The notes: generated from the letters alone by a model not told the origin. DNA of 64,000 bases from an uncultured Flavobacteriales bacterium (GCA_946480815.1 CAMLLB010000001.1:102638-166637), one strand, 5' to 3'; shown: positions 16,529 to 24,970, counted from the first letter of the stretch. Translations and numbers: made by a program.

Positions 16529-17770
16529 TTATTGGTCCTCCTGTGGGCTGAACGTAATGTCAAATACCGTTTCCGGGTAAGTTTTTAATTCCATGGTCCC
16601 TTCCAATTGGTCTGTCAAGGATTCGATGAGGTCTAATCCGAAGGAACCTTGTCTTGAAGGAGCTTTCCAGGTACCACTGTCTTTATAGATCAGTTTGCAT
16701 TTTTTTCCCTGGTAATACATGAACGAAATGGTAATGAGGCAATTATCGTAATCGTCAAAGGCGTATTTAAGCGAATTGGAAATCAGTTCATTCAAAATCA
16801 ATGCAATCGGAACAACGGAACGCAGGCCGATGGAATCAATGTCGCAATCGATTTTCAGATTAACCGGGTAACCGGATTGATATGAAGTAACCAGATCGGA
16901 CGATAAATCGTGCAGGTATTCCCGTAAATGCAGGGTGGAAAGATGATCGCTTTGGTACATTTTTTCATGGATCATAGACATGGCGATAACCCGGTGTGTG
17001 GCATCCTTGAACTTCGCAATTGCTTCCGGGTTTTCAAGTTCCCTGGATTGGAGCCGAAGTAAGCTGGTTATAATCTGAAGGTTATTTTTCACCCGGTGGT
17101 GAATCTCCTTCAGCATGACGGTTTTCTCCTCGTTTTGTTTTGAGATGATGTTATATTGCACTTGCAGCACGTCTTGTGCTTCATTTAATTTTTTCCTTCC
17201 AACTTCATTTGTACGAATGTTTTCCCAACCTAAATAACCGATAATTGAAAAACACAGGATACAATTGACAATTGTTGCGAAAATTTGTTCCTGAGTCAAA
17301 TTTCTCATAATCTCCACTTGTTGTTCTCCCAGGAAATAAAAGAAATAAACGGACAGACCGGTTGCGTGAAAAAATGTAAATAAAAGTCCCCATCTGGTAC
17401 CCAAGACAACAAATGCAAAGAGAATATTGATGGTCATCCACAATTCACTTAAAAGGTGCGGTTGATTTGGAACGAAAAATAAAGTAGCAGTGCAGCAAAA
17501 TGCACCTATCAGGTTAAATATGATGGTCGGAATAAGAAATTTACCGGTTCTGTAGATGTAAATGGTTGCAACCAGTACTGTAAAGAAAGCGAGTGAAGTA
17601 ATGGAAGCAATGAGTGTACTAAAAAAAACAAAGAGAACAACACTAAGTAGTCCTACCGCAAGCGTAATAAACAAAGACATTCGATAAGCCAATGTGAGCT
17701 TAGTCTGATCTTTGGAATTGGATTCCTGAGTGAATTCCGGTGCGAACACACTTTGAAGTAGTTTAAGCAT
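16529..17770 (-). CDS. Membrane sensor histidine kinase, HisKA_2 type
   Basis: A 413-aa kinase. Six or seven membrane helices span about residues 30-180 with short loops, so it probably senses through the membrane rather than with a large outer domain. After a coiled linker (185-218) comes the HisKA_2 box EIHHRVKNNLQII (phosphoacceptor His224 or His225), then an ATPase domain with the N box NELISNSLKYAF and a G box GSFGLDLIESL. Such kinases (LytS/EtrK-like in layout) usually pair with a response regulator, but none is encoded in the window. The gene stands alone. Confidence 0.88.
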   Translation of the reverse strand: MLKLLQSVFAPEFTQESNSKDQTKLTLAYRMSLFITLAVGLLSVVLFVFFSTLIASITSLAFFTVLVATIYIYRTGKFLIPTIIFNLIGAFCCTATLFFVPNQPHLLSELWMTINILFAFVVLGTRWGLLFTFFHATGLSVYFFYFLGEQQVEIMRNLTQEQIFATIVNCILCFSIIGYLGWENIRTNEVGRKKLNEAQDVLQVQYNIISKQNEEKTVMLKEIHHRVKNNLQIITSLLRLQSRELENPEAIAKFKDATHRVIAMSMIHEKMYQSDHLSTLHLREYLHDLSSDLVTSYQSGYPVNLKIDCDIDSIGLRSVVPIALILNELISNSLKYAFDDYDNCLITISFMYYQGKKCKLIYKDSGTWKAPSRQGSFGLDLIESLTDQLEGTMELKTYPETVFDITFSPQEDQ

Positions 17771-17918
17771 AGTTTAGTTTTGGTGTAGTGAATATACTGA
17801 TTCTTTAACTTTCTGCTTCGATTCCCGGTTGAATTTTTAGCAATTCATTCCAAAAGTTGGTGAAAAGTATAAATACCTCCTTGAAATGAGTGTCCTGAGA
17901 TCATCAATAGTCGGAAAA

Positions 17919-17950
17919 CAAAAAACCTGGTCATCAGACCAGGTTTTTTG
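17919..17950 (-). terminator. Terminator of the aminotransferase-family gene
   Basis: Perfect 14-bp stem CAAAAAACCTGGTC/GACCAGGTTTTTTG with a 4-base loop, ending in T6 on both strands. It lies about 115 bases beyond the stop at 18066. Confidence 0.85.
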
Positions 17951-18013
17951 TTTTTATGTTATCAGCCTTATACTGTCTAACGCTTATTCTTTTTCGACAA
18001 TTGTTTACGACTG

Positions 18014-18042
18014 CACTAATCCGCCGTGGCGGATCTGTAGTG
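18014..18042. repeat. ATCCGCC-GT-GGCGGAT palindrome
   Basis: ATCCGCCGTGGCGGAT (18019-18034), framed by CACTA and TAGTG. It lies between the stop at 18066 and the terminator at 17919, so it is probably in the 3' UTR. Related palindromes are at 31782 and 43744. Confidence 0.65.
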
Positions 18043-18065
18043 AATCACCAGTCTTTGGCTGGCTC

Positions 18066-19334
18066 TTACTTTTTTCTGTCTACTTCAACTGTTGCTAATT
18101 CATCCGCTTTGTAAGCACCTGAATCTAACTTGTCTTTCAACTTCTTGAACGTTTCAATGGTGTAATTTACATCTTCCAATGTATGCGCTGCTGTCGGGAT
18201 AATACGCAACATGATCACATCTTTAGGAACTACCGGGTAGATTACAATTGAACAGAAGATATTGTAATTCTCACGTAAGTCAAACGTCAGGTTAGTAGCT
18301 TCTGCCAGGTTTCCTTTCATGAAAACCGGAGTAACAGGAGAATTTGTTGCACCGATATCAAATCCTGCATTTTTAAATCCGGATTGAAGTGCATCTGCGA
18401 TCTCCCATAATTTGTTTTTCAATTCAGGACGTGTACGCAGTAATTCCAAACGTTTGCGGGCACCGATCGTGATCGTGATAGGCAATGCTTTTGCAAACAT
18501 TTGAGAACGCATATTGTAACGGAAGAATTCGATGATCGATTCTTTTGCACAAATAAATCCACCGATTGATGACATGGATTTTGCAAATGTTCCGAATAAT
18601 ACATCGATTTCATCCTGAACTCCCTGAGCTTCACCGGCACCTTGACCTGTCTTACCCAATGTTCCGAATCCGTGTGCATCATCTACAAACAAACGGAAGT
18701 CATATTTTCCGGATCTGCGGAATTCAACGATTTCTTTTAATTTCCCCTGGTCACCAGCCATTCCGAAAACTCCTTCAGTGATAACCAAAATACCACCACC
18801 GGTTTGTTCTGCCAAACGGGTTGCGTTTCTCATTTGCTTATCAAAGCTTTCCATATCGTTGTGCTGGAATACGAAACGCTTACCTGTGTGTAAACGCATT
18901 CCGTCCAGGATACAAGCATGTGCTTCGGAGTCATAAACGATGATATCGCTGCGATCAACCAAACAGTCGATTGCAGAAACCATTCCCTGGTATCCAAAGT
19001 TCAAAAGGATACAGTCTTCCATCCCCATGAATTCAGCTAACTCATTTTCCAGTTTTTCGTGCTCACTGGTTTGACCGGTCATCATACGAGCTCCCATAGG
19101 GTAAGCCAATCCGTATTGTTCAGCTGCTTTTGCATCAGCTTCACGAACTTCCGGGTGATTTGCCAATCCCAGGTAGTTGTTTAAAGACCAAACCAAACAC
19201 TCTTTTCCGCGGAAAATCATTTTGTTACCTAATTCACCTTCTAACTTTGGAAAGGTGAAATAACCATGAACTCCTTTAGAATACTGTCCGATAGGACCAC
19301 GGTTACGTTCAATTTTATCAAAAATATCTGCCAT
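18066..19334 (-). CDS. Alpha-oxoamine synthase family PLP enzyme (serine palmitoyltransferase or cysteate acyltransferase type)
   Basis: A 422-aa PLP enzyme of the alpha-oxoamine synthase family, which condenses an amino acid with an acyl thioester and releases CO2. PLP-site residues are His139 (DSEAHACILDG), Asp219/His221 (FVDDAHGFG) and the Schiff-base Lys252 (FGTFAKSMSSIGG). Relatives are serine palmitoyltransferase (sphingolipids), cysteate acyltransferase (sulfonolipids such as capnine), AONS and KBL. The sequence resembles Bacteroidota serine palmitoyltransferase in the Lys252 region and in the GATNSPVTPVF segment, but it could equally make the sulfonolipid base. AONS is unlikely because no biotin genes are nearby. 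It has its own promoter (19387-19418) and terminator (17919-17950). Confidence 0.85.
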   Translation of the reverse strand: MADIFDKIERNRGPIGQYSKGVHGYFTFPKLEGELGNKMIFRGKECLVWSLNNYLGLANHPEVREADAKAAEQYGLAYPMGARMMTGQTSEHEKLENELAEFMGMEDCILLNFGYQGMVSAIDCLVDRSDIIVYDSEAHACILDGMRLHTGKRFVFQHNDMESFDKQMRNATRLAEQTGGGILVITEGVFGMAGDQGKLKEIVEFRRSGKYDFRLFVDDAHGFGTLGKTGQGAGEAQGVQDEIDVLFGTFAKSMSSIGGFICAKESIIEFFRYNMRSQMFAKALPITITIGARKRLELLRTRPELKNKLWEIADALQSGFKNAGFDIGATNSPVTPVFMKGNLAEATNLTFDLRENYNIFCSIVIYPVVPKDVIMLRIIPTAAHTLEDVNYTIETFKKLKDKLDSGAYKADELATVEVDRKK

Positions 19335-19386
19335 ACTTGTTCATTTTCCATTAATCACTATGATCTCTGATTAACAGTTGAGTCTG

Positions 19387-19418
19387 CAAATTTAGAAGTA
19401 TTCCAGCTATATTACCAA
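19387..19418 (-). promoter_or_regulatory. Bacteroidota promoter (TAAATTTG with -33 TTG)
   Basis: On the minus strand TTG (19416-19418) is followed after 21 bases by TAAATTTG (19387-19394), matching the -33/-7 pattern. It predicts a ~50-base leader before the ATG at 19334. Confidence 0.6.
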
Positions 19419-19457
19419 TTTGTGATGAAAATTAATTAACCAAGAAATGAACAGGGT

Positions 19458-19480
19458 AATTACGAATTGCGAATTACGAA
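19458..19480. repeat. AATTACG/AATTGCGAATT repeat
   Basis: AATTACGAATTGCGAATTACGAA, containing the 11-mer AATTGCGAATT at 19465-19475 flanked by AATTACG units on both sides. Intergenic. Confidence 0.7.
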
Positions 19481-19483
19481 TGC

Positions 19484-19515
<32 letters not shown>

Positions 19516-19517
19516 AA

Positions 19518-20066
19518 TTAAAACGCTTCGTCTGCATCGACCAGGTATCGTTCCTTAATGATATTGCAGTGATGAATGGTGTGTCCAACGATCATCCAGC
19601 CCAGATTGCGCGGAGTGTTCGGTGAGTTGTTTGCAGTCCCGATCGAATCCAGCATAGCACTTGTCATTCCTTTGAATAATGAAATCGTTGCTTTACGTAC
19701 ATCGATGAATTCGGACCTTAAATCCTCCAATGTACGCTGATCCGTATTATTGTGTTGCGCATACCAGCCTTCATCAAATCCATCCAAAGCCGTTTTATCT
19801 TTTCGTGAAAAACGCAATGCACGGTATTGAAAAATACGTTCTGCTTCTATAAAATGGAGGAGTACACCTTTTAGCGTCCATTTTTCATCTGCATATTGAA
19901 AATCTGCTTTTGCCCGGGGAAGATCTGTGATAAATGCAGCAGTTTCCTCCAAATCTTTCTCCAGTGCAAGGATCAGATCATCCTGCCCCAAAGTGCGGTC
20001 GAAATAATATTTTGCGTAAGCCGGTGCAAACTCGGGGTTTGGTCTTCCAATGAAATGATTAGCCAT
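19518..20066 (-). CDS. DinB family protein
   Basis: A 182-aa four-helix-bundle protein of the DinB/YfiT superfamily, metal-dependent enzymes often of thiol transfer or unknown role. The putative metal His residues are in the three expected places: LKGVLLHFIEAERIFQYR near residue 70, and HTIHHCNIIKERY near residue 160. Length is normal. The substrate is unknown; many members are expressed under stress. It is flanked by the palindrome at 19484 and by a CCGATA-AC-TATCGG palindrome at 20098-20111 upstream. Confidence 0.85.
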   Translation of the reverse strand: MANHFIGRPNPEFAPAYAKYYFDRTLGQDDLILALEKDLEETAAFITDLPRAKADFQYADEKWTLKGVLLHFIEAERIFQYRALRFSRKDKTALDGFDEGWYAQHNNTDQRTLEDLRSEFIDVRKATISLFKGMTSAMLDSIGTANNSPNTPRNLGWMIVGHTIHHCNIIKERYLVDADEAF

Positions 20067-20166
20067 AATCAGCAGTTTTGTTTCACATGTTCAAATTCCG
20101 ATAACTATCGGGATCAAAATTCAAAGTTGACATTAAAACGCCTTGAACCTTTTTGAACGGTCTATT

Positions 20167-21534
20167 TTAAAGATTTTTATCCAATAAATATACGAAAGAA
20201 GCCATGCTTGCACAACCCAATTCGAGTTCACGCTTGTTTACGCTTTCAAAAACATCGCTTGCCGCATGGTGAAAGTCAAAATAACGCTGTGAATCCGGAA
20301 CAAAGCCAAAAAGAGGAATTCCTTCGTAAGCCGATTTTAAAGGGCTGATATCCACTCCGCCGTATCCAGCTTCGAAATGATGTAAATCGTAAGGTGCAAG
20401 AACGGATGCAAAACTTTTGATCAGTTGAACGTAGGATTCTTTTCCGTCACATTCGAAACCATCGGGACTAAAACCACCGCGATCACTTTCCACCGCAGCA
20501 ATTTGTTTTTGGTTTTCTTTTTTTGCCCAGGTTGCATATGCGTGCCCGCCTTTATTTCCGTTTTCCTCATTCATAAAGAAAACCACGCGTATAGTATGTT
20601 TCGGTTTAATACCTGAAACTTTCAAAATGCGTAATGCTTCCAGGCAATGAATGATCCCTGCTCCGTCGTCGTGAGCTCCTTCACCGGCATCCCACGAATC
20701 CAGATGTCCGCCGATGGTAATGATCTCATTCGGTTTTTCAGTTCCGGTTAATTCTCCCATTACATTAAAAGAAGGTTCATCCGGGAAATCACGGCAATCC
20801 ATTTCCATGATCAGGCTTACTTTTCCTTTTTCCAATGCTCTTGACAGTTCATTGGAAGAAATCGTGGAAAGTGCTCCGGCCGGAATTTTAGAAACACTCT
20901 CTTCATAATACATGGAACCCGTATGTGGAAAATGATCTTCCGGTAAAGCCAGTGAGCGAATAACGACTGCTACTGCTCCGAGTTTCGCGCTTTCAACGGC
21001 GCCTTGTCCACGAATACCGTAGCAACCTCCGTAAGCTTTGAAAGTAACGATGTCTGCCGGATTCATAGGCTGATTCAGAAATACTATTTTTCCCTGTACA
21101 CTTGCTTTCGGAGCTTTTTTCAAGTCATCCAATGATTTGAATTCGATCACTTCTGCTTTCAGTGTTCCGTTCGTTCCGATTGAACCGCCTAATGCCAATA
21201 TGTCAACCGGAGTAACTTCTCCGTTACCGATCTGGATCCAGGCAACTTCTTTGTTTCCTCTTTCCCAGTGCGGTACCATGACCGGTTGCAGGTATATTTT
21301 ATCGAATCCGTAGGTTTCCATTTTTCGTTTTCCCCATTCAACAGCCATTTGGGCCTGTGCAGAACCGGAAAGCCGTGCCCCGATCCCTTTACATAAAGAG
21401 CGCAGGTCTTCGTAGGATTTTCCACGAATCAGGGCTTCGTCGAAGAATTTGCGGATAATCGTTGAATCGTTTTGGCTGAAAACCGGGTTTAAACTGAGTA
21501 GGACTGAGATGAAAAATAGTTTGCGAAACGGCAT
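20167..21534 (-). CDS. M28 family metallopeptidase (carboxypeptidase Q-like)
   Basis: A 455-aa secreted peptidase. The signal peptide ends near NPVFSQ. A protease-associated (PA) insert lies in the first half (KIVFLNQPM, GAVAVVIRS). The two-zinc M28 core is GGHLDSWDAGEGAHDDGAG near residue 275, NEENGNKGGHAYA near 325 with the catalytic Glu, and a last His in FHHAAS. The arrangement resembles carboxypeptidase Q (PGCP), a dipeptidase. It probably works in the periplasm or outside. Intergenic palindromes flank it on both sides. Confidence 0.9.
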   Translation of the reverse strand: MPFRKLFFISVLLSLNPVFSQNDSTIIRKFFDEALIRGKSYEDLRSLCKGIGARLSGSAQAQMAVEWGKRKMETYGFDKIYLQPVMVPHWERGNKEVAWIQIGNGEVTPVDILALGGSIGTNGTLKAEVIEFKSLDDLKKAPKASVQGKIVFLNQPMNPADIVTFKAYGGCYGIRGQGAVESAKLGAVAVVIRSLALPEDHFPHTGSMYYEESVSKIPAGALSTISSNELSRALEKGKVSLIMEMDCRDFPDEPSFNVMGELTGTEKPNEIITIGGHLDSWDAGEGAHDDGAGIIHCLEALRILKVSGIKPKHTIRVVFFMNEENGNKGGHAYATWAKKENQKQIAAVESDRGGFSPDGFECDGKESYVQLIKSFASVLAPYDLHHFEAGYGGVDISPLKSAYEGIPLFGFVPDSQRYFDFHHAASDVFESVNKRELELGCASMASFVYLLDKNL

Positions 21535-21549
21535 ATTTTTAATTATTAT

Positions 21550-21592
21550 AATTGCGAATTGCGTCCGTCAGCTGACGGAGCGAATTGCGAAT
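21550..21592. repeat. AATTGCGAATT repeat pair around a 16-bp palindrome
   Basis: AATTGCGAATT (21550-21560), then the perfect palindrome TCCGTCAGCTGACGGA (21564-21579), then AATTGCGAAT (21583-21592). It lies just downstream of the four-helix-bundle gene; the other flank has the same 11-mer in inverted orientation (22067-22077). Confidence 0.75.
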
Positions 21593-21629
21593 ATATTGAT
21601 ATTAGGTAACAGAAGGATTTATTTCGAAA

Positions 21630-21986
21630 CTATTTTAATCTGTTTTGGGTTGTTTTGATAATTGAGGTGAGAATTCTCATTAACTCATCGCATAATTTGA
21701 TCAATTTTAACGCTGTATCCTGAGATAAAAAATCAGTTGCTTCAAGAAGATTCAACCAGTAAAGTGTTTCATTTGCTTCTTTCCTTGAAATTTGAAGTTT
21801 ATGAATGAAATCTTTGGTAGACTGGCCGTGAACTGCTTCCGAAATATTTGCTCCAATGGAAGTCCCTGAGCGTAAAAGTTGTTTGGAAAGAACGAATTCT
21901 TTTTTTTCAAATGCTAGCTGTTTGTAGGTGTCGACAATTTTAATTGCAAATTCAAAGCTCTTTTTTTCAATAATATTTTCTGACAT
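21630..21986 (-). CDS. Four-helix-bundle protein, S23 / 23S rRNA IVS family
   Basis: A 118-aa protein of the S23 four-helix-bundle family, first described inside intervening sequences of 23S rRNA genes and structurally related to Avd of diversity-generating retroelements. The pattern is plain: FAIKIVDTYKQL, then the conserved LLRSGTSIGANISEA (about residues 40-54), SRKEANETLYWLNLL and a final helix. Here it is a free-standing gene, not in an rRNA operon and with no reverse transcriptase nearby. The family forms pentamers and probably binds nucleic acid, but no function is established. The gene lies between inverted copies of AATTGCGAATT. Confidence 0.88.
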   Translation of the reverse strand: MSENIIEKKSFEFAIKIVDTYKQLAFEKKEFVLSKQLLRSGTSIGANISEAVHGQSTKDFIHKLQISRKEANETLYWLNLLEATDFLSQDTALKLIKLCDELMRILTSIIKTTQNRLK

Positions 21987-22066
21987 GCGAATTTTGTTTC
22001 TTACTTAAGATAATAAAAATTAGGATTTGATATTCAGTGTTTTAATAAGAAAAATCAATCATTCGA

Positions 22067-22091
22067 AATTCGCAATTCTGAATTCGTAATT
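22067..22091. repeat. Inverted AATTCGCAATT / AATTCGTAATT repeat
   Basis: AATTCGCAATT (22067-22077) and AATTCGTAATT (22081-22091), in inverse orientation to the copy at 21550. Together they bracket the four-helix-bundle gene. It ends 6 bases before the ychF -7 box. Confidence 0.7.
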
Positions 22092-22097
22092 ATAAAG

Positions 22098-22105
22098 TAT
22101 CTTTG
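22098..22105 (+). promoter_or_regulatory. ychF -7 promoter box (TATCTTTG)
   Basis: TATCTTTG matches TAnnTTTG, with its last base 14 bases before the ychF ATG. No clear -33 TTG. Confidence 0.55.
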
Positions 22106-22119
22106 CAAAAATTTTTTTT

Positions 22120-23217
22120 ATGGCATTGAAATGCGGAATAGTTGGTTTGCCGAATGTGGGTAAGTCGACTTTGTTTAATTGTTTATCTAACGCTAAAGCG
22201 CAATCTGCGAATTTTCCTTTCTGTACAATCGAACCGAACGTTGGAACGATCTCTGTTCCTGATCCGCGTTTGGAGAAGCTGGAATCCATGGTGAATCCGG
22301 AGAGAGTTGTTCCGACAACGATGGAAATTGTGGATATCGCCGGTTTGGTGAAAGGAGCTTCAAAAGGTGAAGGTTTGGGTAATCAATTCCTGGCAAACAT
22401 CCGTGAAACCGATGCTATCCTGCACGTACTGCGTTGTTTTGAGGATGGGAATATTATTCACGTTGACGGACGCGTAGACCCTGTAAGTGATAAAGAGATT
22501 ATCGATATCGAATTGCAGTTGAAGGATTTGGAATCAATTGAAAAACGCATTCAGTCTTTGGCTCGTTCGTTGAAGTCTGGTGATAAAGAAGTTGTGAAAG
22601 AAAATGATCTGGCAGTTGCGATCAAAGCTACTTTGGAACAGGGGAAATCTGTTCGTTCTATGAACTTTGATGAAAAGGAACGCGAAATTGTTCAGAAATT
22701 CCAGTTGATTACTTCGAAACCGGTAATGTATGTTTGCAACGTGGAGGAATCTTCTGTGAAGACAGGAAATGCACATGTTGAAGCAGTCCGTGAAGCAGTG
22801 AAAGATGAGAACGCACAGATACTGATCGTAGGAGCAAAAATTGAAGCGGATATTGCGGAATTGGAAACGTATGAAGAGCGTCAGATGTTCCTTGAGGAAC
22901 TTGGTCTGGAAGAGCCGGGGGTGAACCGCTTGATCCGTTCGGCATATGCTTTATTGAATCTGCAAACGTATTTTACGGCAGGAGTGAAGGAAGTTCGTGC
23001 ATGGACAGTTCCTGTTGGTGCAACTGCTCCGCAAGCTGCAGGAGTGATCCATACGGATTTCGAAAAAGGATTCATTCGTGCAGAAGTAATGAAATATGAC
23101 GATTACACGACTTTAGGTTCCGAAGCGGCAGTGAAAGAAGCAGGGAAGTTTAAAGTAGAAGGAAAAGAATATATCGTGCAGGATGGTGACATTATGCATT
23201 TCAGATTTAACGTATAA
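22120..23217 (+). CDS. ychF: Redox-responsive ATPase YchF
   Basis: A 365-aa OBG-family P-loop protein that prefers ATP and associates with ribosomes. G1 is GLPNVGKST (residues 7-15) and the switch region is DIAGLVKGASKGEGLGNQFL near residue 70. In the G4 position, NVEE replaces the NKxD of GTPases, which explains the ATP preference. A helical insert covers about 120-200, and the C-terminal TGS domain (282-365) ends KEYIVQDGDIMHFRFNV. Length and ends are normal. A strong terminator follows. Confidence 0.96.
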   Translation: MALKCGIVGLPNVGKSTLFNCLSNAKAQSANFPFCTIEPNVGTISVPDPRLEKLESMVNPERVVPTTMEIVDIAGLVKGASKGEGLGNQFLANIRETDAILHVLRCFEDGNIIHVDGRVDPVSDKEIIDIELQLKDLESIEKRIQSLARSLKSGDKEVVKENDLAVAIKATLEQGKSVRSMNFDEKEREIVQKFQLITSKPVMYVCNVEESSVKTGNAHVEAVREAVKDENAQILIVGAKIEADIAELETYEERQMFLEELGLEEPGVNRLIRSAYALLNLQTYFTAGVKEVRAWTVPVGATAPQAAGVIHTDFEKGFIRAEVMKYDDYTTLGSEAAVKEAGKFKVEGKEYIVQDGDIMHFRFNV

Positions 23218-23235
23218 ATTTGAATAAACTATTTG

Positions 23236-23267
23236 AAAGTCCTTCCGCGATTGCGGAGGGACTTTTT
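23236..23267 (+). terminator. Rho-independent terminator of ychF
   Basis: AAAGTCCTTCCGC and GCGGAGGGACTTT form a 13-bp stem with one wobble, then T5. Confidence 0.85.
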
Positions 23268-23288
23268 GTTTATACTCGTTTACAAGGT

Positions 23289-24191
23289 TTAGATCCTGTT
23301 AGCCCAATTTTCCATCGAATCTTTTTGCCAGAAAGATGGGAAGAACCGGCGTTGCTGGAAGGCGGGATTAAGGTACTTTTTCCATTCACTTCCACCGGTA
23401 GCGGCCTTATTTTCGCCTTTGCTGTCCAGGTAATGTGCTGCAGTTTCCAGATGCACGTTCGGCCATTGGAAATTGTATAGAAAGTCAAATTGTTTTGCTG
23501 CGTGGATCAATGCATCAGACGGATCCGGAATTGCAAGCAATTTTTCTTCCAGGGTTTTTCCCTGAACTTTTCGGGCAAGCAGGATCAAATCTTCCTGGTA
23601 TTTTTCCTCAAATTGCAGAAGCGTTTGTGATTTTCCGCTTGTGCCTGGTTTTTTGCCTGCTTGTTTCCAGTATAACTCTTCAAAAAGTGCTTCATTGATC
23701 TCCGGATTGTCGGCCCCGTTTTTATCAGACAACAGGTTTTTGATCCTTGTAGAATAAAGTTCGATCGCCCTGAACTGGAAAGATTGAAAGCCACTTGCCG
23801 GAGTTAAGGAGCTCCGGAACTGGTTGTAATTATCGTAATCCATCCCGTGTTTCATGACATCAAACGAGTTGGTGAGGATCTCGGTATACTTGATCAGGCG
23901 ATTCAATTTATCCAGGACAATCTTTTGAGGTAATTCTTCCTGAACAATCTGTTTGAGTTCATGGATCATCATCTTAAAAAACAGTTCGGTAACCTGGTGA
24001 TACATGATGAAGATCTCTTCATCTTTGAAGTTTGTTCTTGGTTTCTGCAGGGAATTGAGCGTTTCTACCTCTATATAATCCCAATAGGATAGGGGCTTAC
24101 TGTAAAATAATCCCTTCAGATATGTTTCCGGATTTTCTCCCTGGTTTACATATTTTTCATCTAATTTTTCCAGGATGGTTTTATGGTCCAT
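23289..24191 (-). CDS. Tryptophan 2,3-dioxygenase
   Basis: A 300-aa haem dioxygenase that opens tryptophan to N-formylkynurenine, the first step of the kynurenine route. Distal His65 lies in FIMYHQVTELFFKMMI, substrate-binding residues in QFRSSLTPASGFQS (near 125), and the axial haem His is probably His247 (WPNVHLETAAHYL), followed by ATGGSEWKKYL in the place of the GTGGS loop. It is the last gene of a run with truncated haemoglobin, a small membrane protein and Rrf2, with only 22 bases between it and the haemoglobin gene. No other kynurenine gene is in the window. I leave the symbol blank because naming varies. Confidence 0.93.
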   Translation of the reverse strand: MDHKTILEKLDEKYVNQGENPETYLKGLFYSKPLSYWDYIEVETLNSLQKPRTNFKDEEIFIMYHQVTELFFKMMIHELKQIVQEELPQKIVLDKLNRLIKYTEILTNSFDVMKHGMDYDNYNQFRSSLTPASGFQSFQFRAIELYSTRIKNLLSDKNGADNPEINEALFEELYWKQAGKKPGTSGKSQTLLQFEEKYQEDLILLARKVQGKTLEEKLLAIPDPSDALIHAAKQFDFLYNFQWPNVHLETAAHYLDSKGENKAATGGSEWKKYLNPAFQQRRFFPSFWQKDSMENWANRI

Positions 24192-24213
24192 ATTTCGTTG
24201 TTTAAATGAGTAA

Positions 24214-24609
24214 TTATTGGTTGCTGTTTAATCCGAACTGTTCGATCTTTGTTTGGAAAACCCATCTGATCTTTTCAGCCCGCATAGTTGCTTCAGTTAC
24301 TTTTTCTCCTGTGAAATGCTGATTCGCAGTTTCATGGAACAGACGAAGCCATTCCGAAAAATGTTCTTCCGTAAGCGGTAATTGGAGGTGGTGCATAAGC
24401 GGATTGCCTTGATAGGTAATTTCTCCGAGTAAAAGCGTTTGCCAGAAACGGTACATCTTATCCAGGTGTGCAGGCCATTGTTCGTCGCTGATCTTATCCC
24501 GGAAAATGGGATTTAAAAGTTCATTTTCTCTTACTTTGGAATAGAAGGAATCAACGAGCAATTTGATATCCTCCAGTTCCAGGATGTCGTGTTTTTGTGT
24601 TGGTTTCAT
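24214..24609 (-). CDS. Group III truncated haemoglobin
   Basis: A 131-aa two-over-two globin. Typical features are the PIFRDKISDEQWPAHLDKMYRFWQ region (residues 34-57), the GNPLMHHLQLPL segment carrying the proximal His, and FSEWLRLFHETANQHF. Group III globins bind O2/NO or act in peroxide and NO stress. I chose the ATG at 24607-24609, which overlaps the stop of the membrane-protein gene; a longer frame from 24681 would run through that gene. It is part of the Rrf2 cluster. Confidence 0.88.
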   Translation of the reverse strand: MKPTQKHDILELEDIKLLVDSFYSKVRENELLNPIFRDKISDEQWPAHLDKMYRFWQTLLLGEITYQGNPLMHHLQLPLTEEHFSEWLRLFHETANQHFTGEKVTEATMRAEKIRWVFQTKIEQFGLNSNQ

Positions 24610-24911
24610 TGGATGAAAAAGTTCATGATTAAAATTCCCAGGTTGACGATTACACTTAAATAGAAGAGGATCAAACACCATTTAGCAGAAACCTGGGCGA
24701 TGAATGCACCGTTTGAAGCCATGGTAATATTGGCACAAATTGCCAGCAGCACATAGCTTTGGGTTTTGAGTGAATACATGGCTGCGATGGAACCGAAACA
24801 GCTTTGAGCTGTCAAGAGAGCTGCCATTGCTCCGAATCTGGATCTTTCAAAACTTGCGACCTGTTTTTGGAACCAATTCAAATTCGTTTTTGAAATTTCA
24901 GAAGCTTTCAT
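24606..24911 (-). CDS. Small membrane protein in the Rrf2/globin cluster
   Basis: A 101-aa protein with three hydrophobic segments (about 27-46, 48-68, 76-99) after a 25-residue soluble N-terminus. No family signature recognised. Its stop overlaps the globin ATG by four bases, so the pair is translationally coupled and the protein probably works with the globin at the membrane. The same gene order could be checked in other Flavobacteriales. Confidence 0.7.
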   Translation of the reverse strand: MKASEISKTNLNWFQKQVASFERSRFGAMAALLTAQSCFGSIAAMYSLKTQSYVLLAICANITMASNGAFIAQVSAKWCLILFYLSVIVNLGILIMNFFIQ

Positions 24912-24970
24912 TTTATTTGTTTTTATAAGATATTAAGACCTTTTTATCTTTTATTAGTTTAATTTTTTTT

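Noticed and set aside
21630..21986. Diversity-generating retroelement Avd gene
   Set aside because: The four-helix-bundle fold is shared, but no reverse transcriptase, template or variable repeat is nearby, so the S23/IVS family label is safer.
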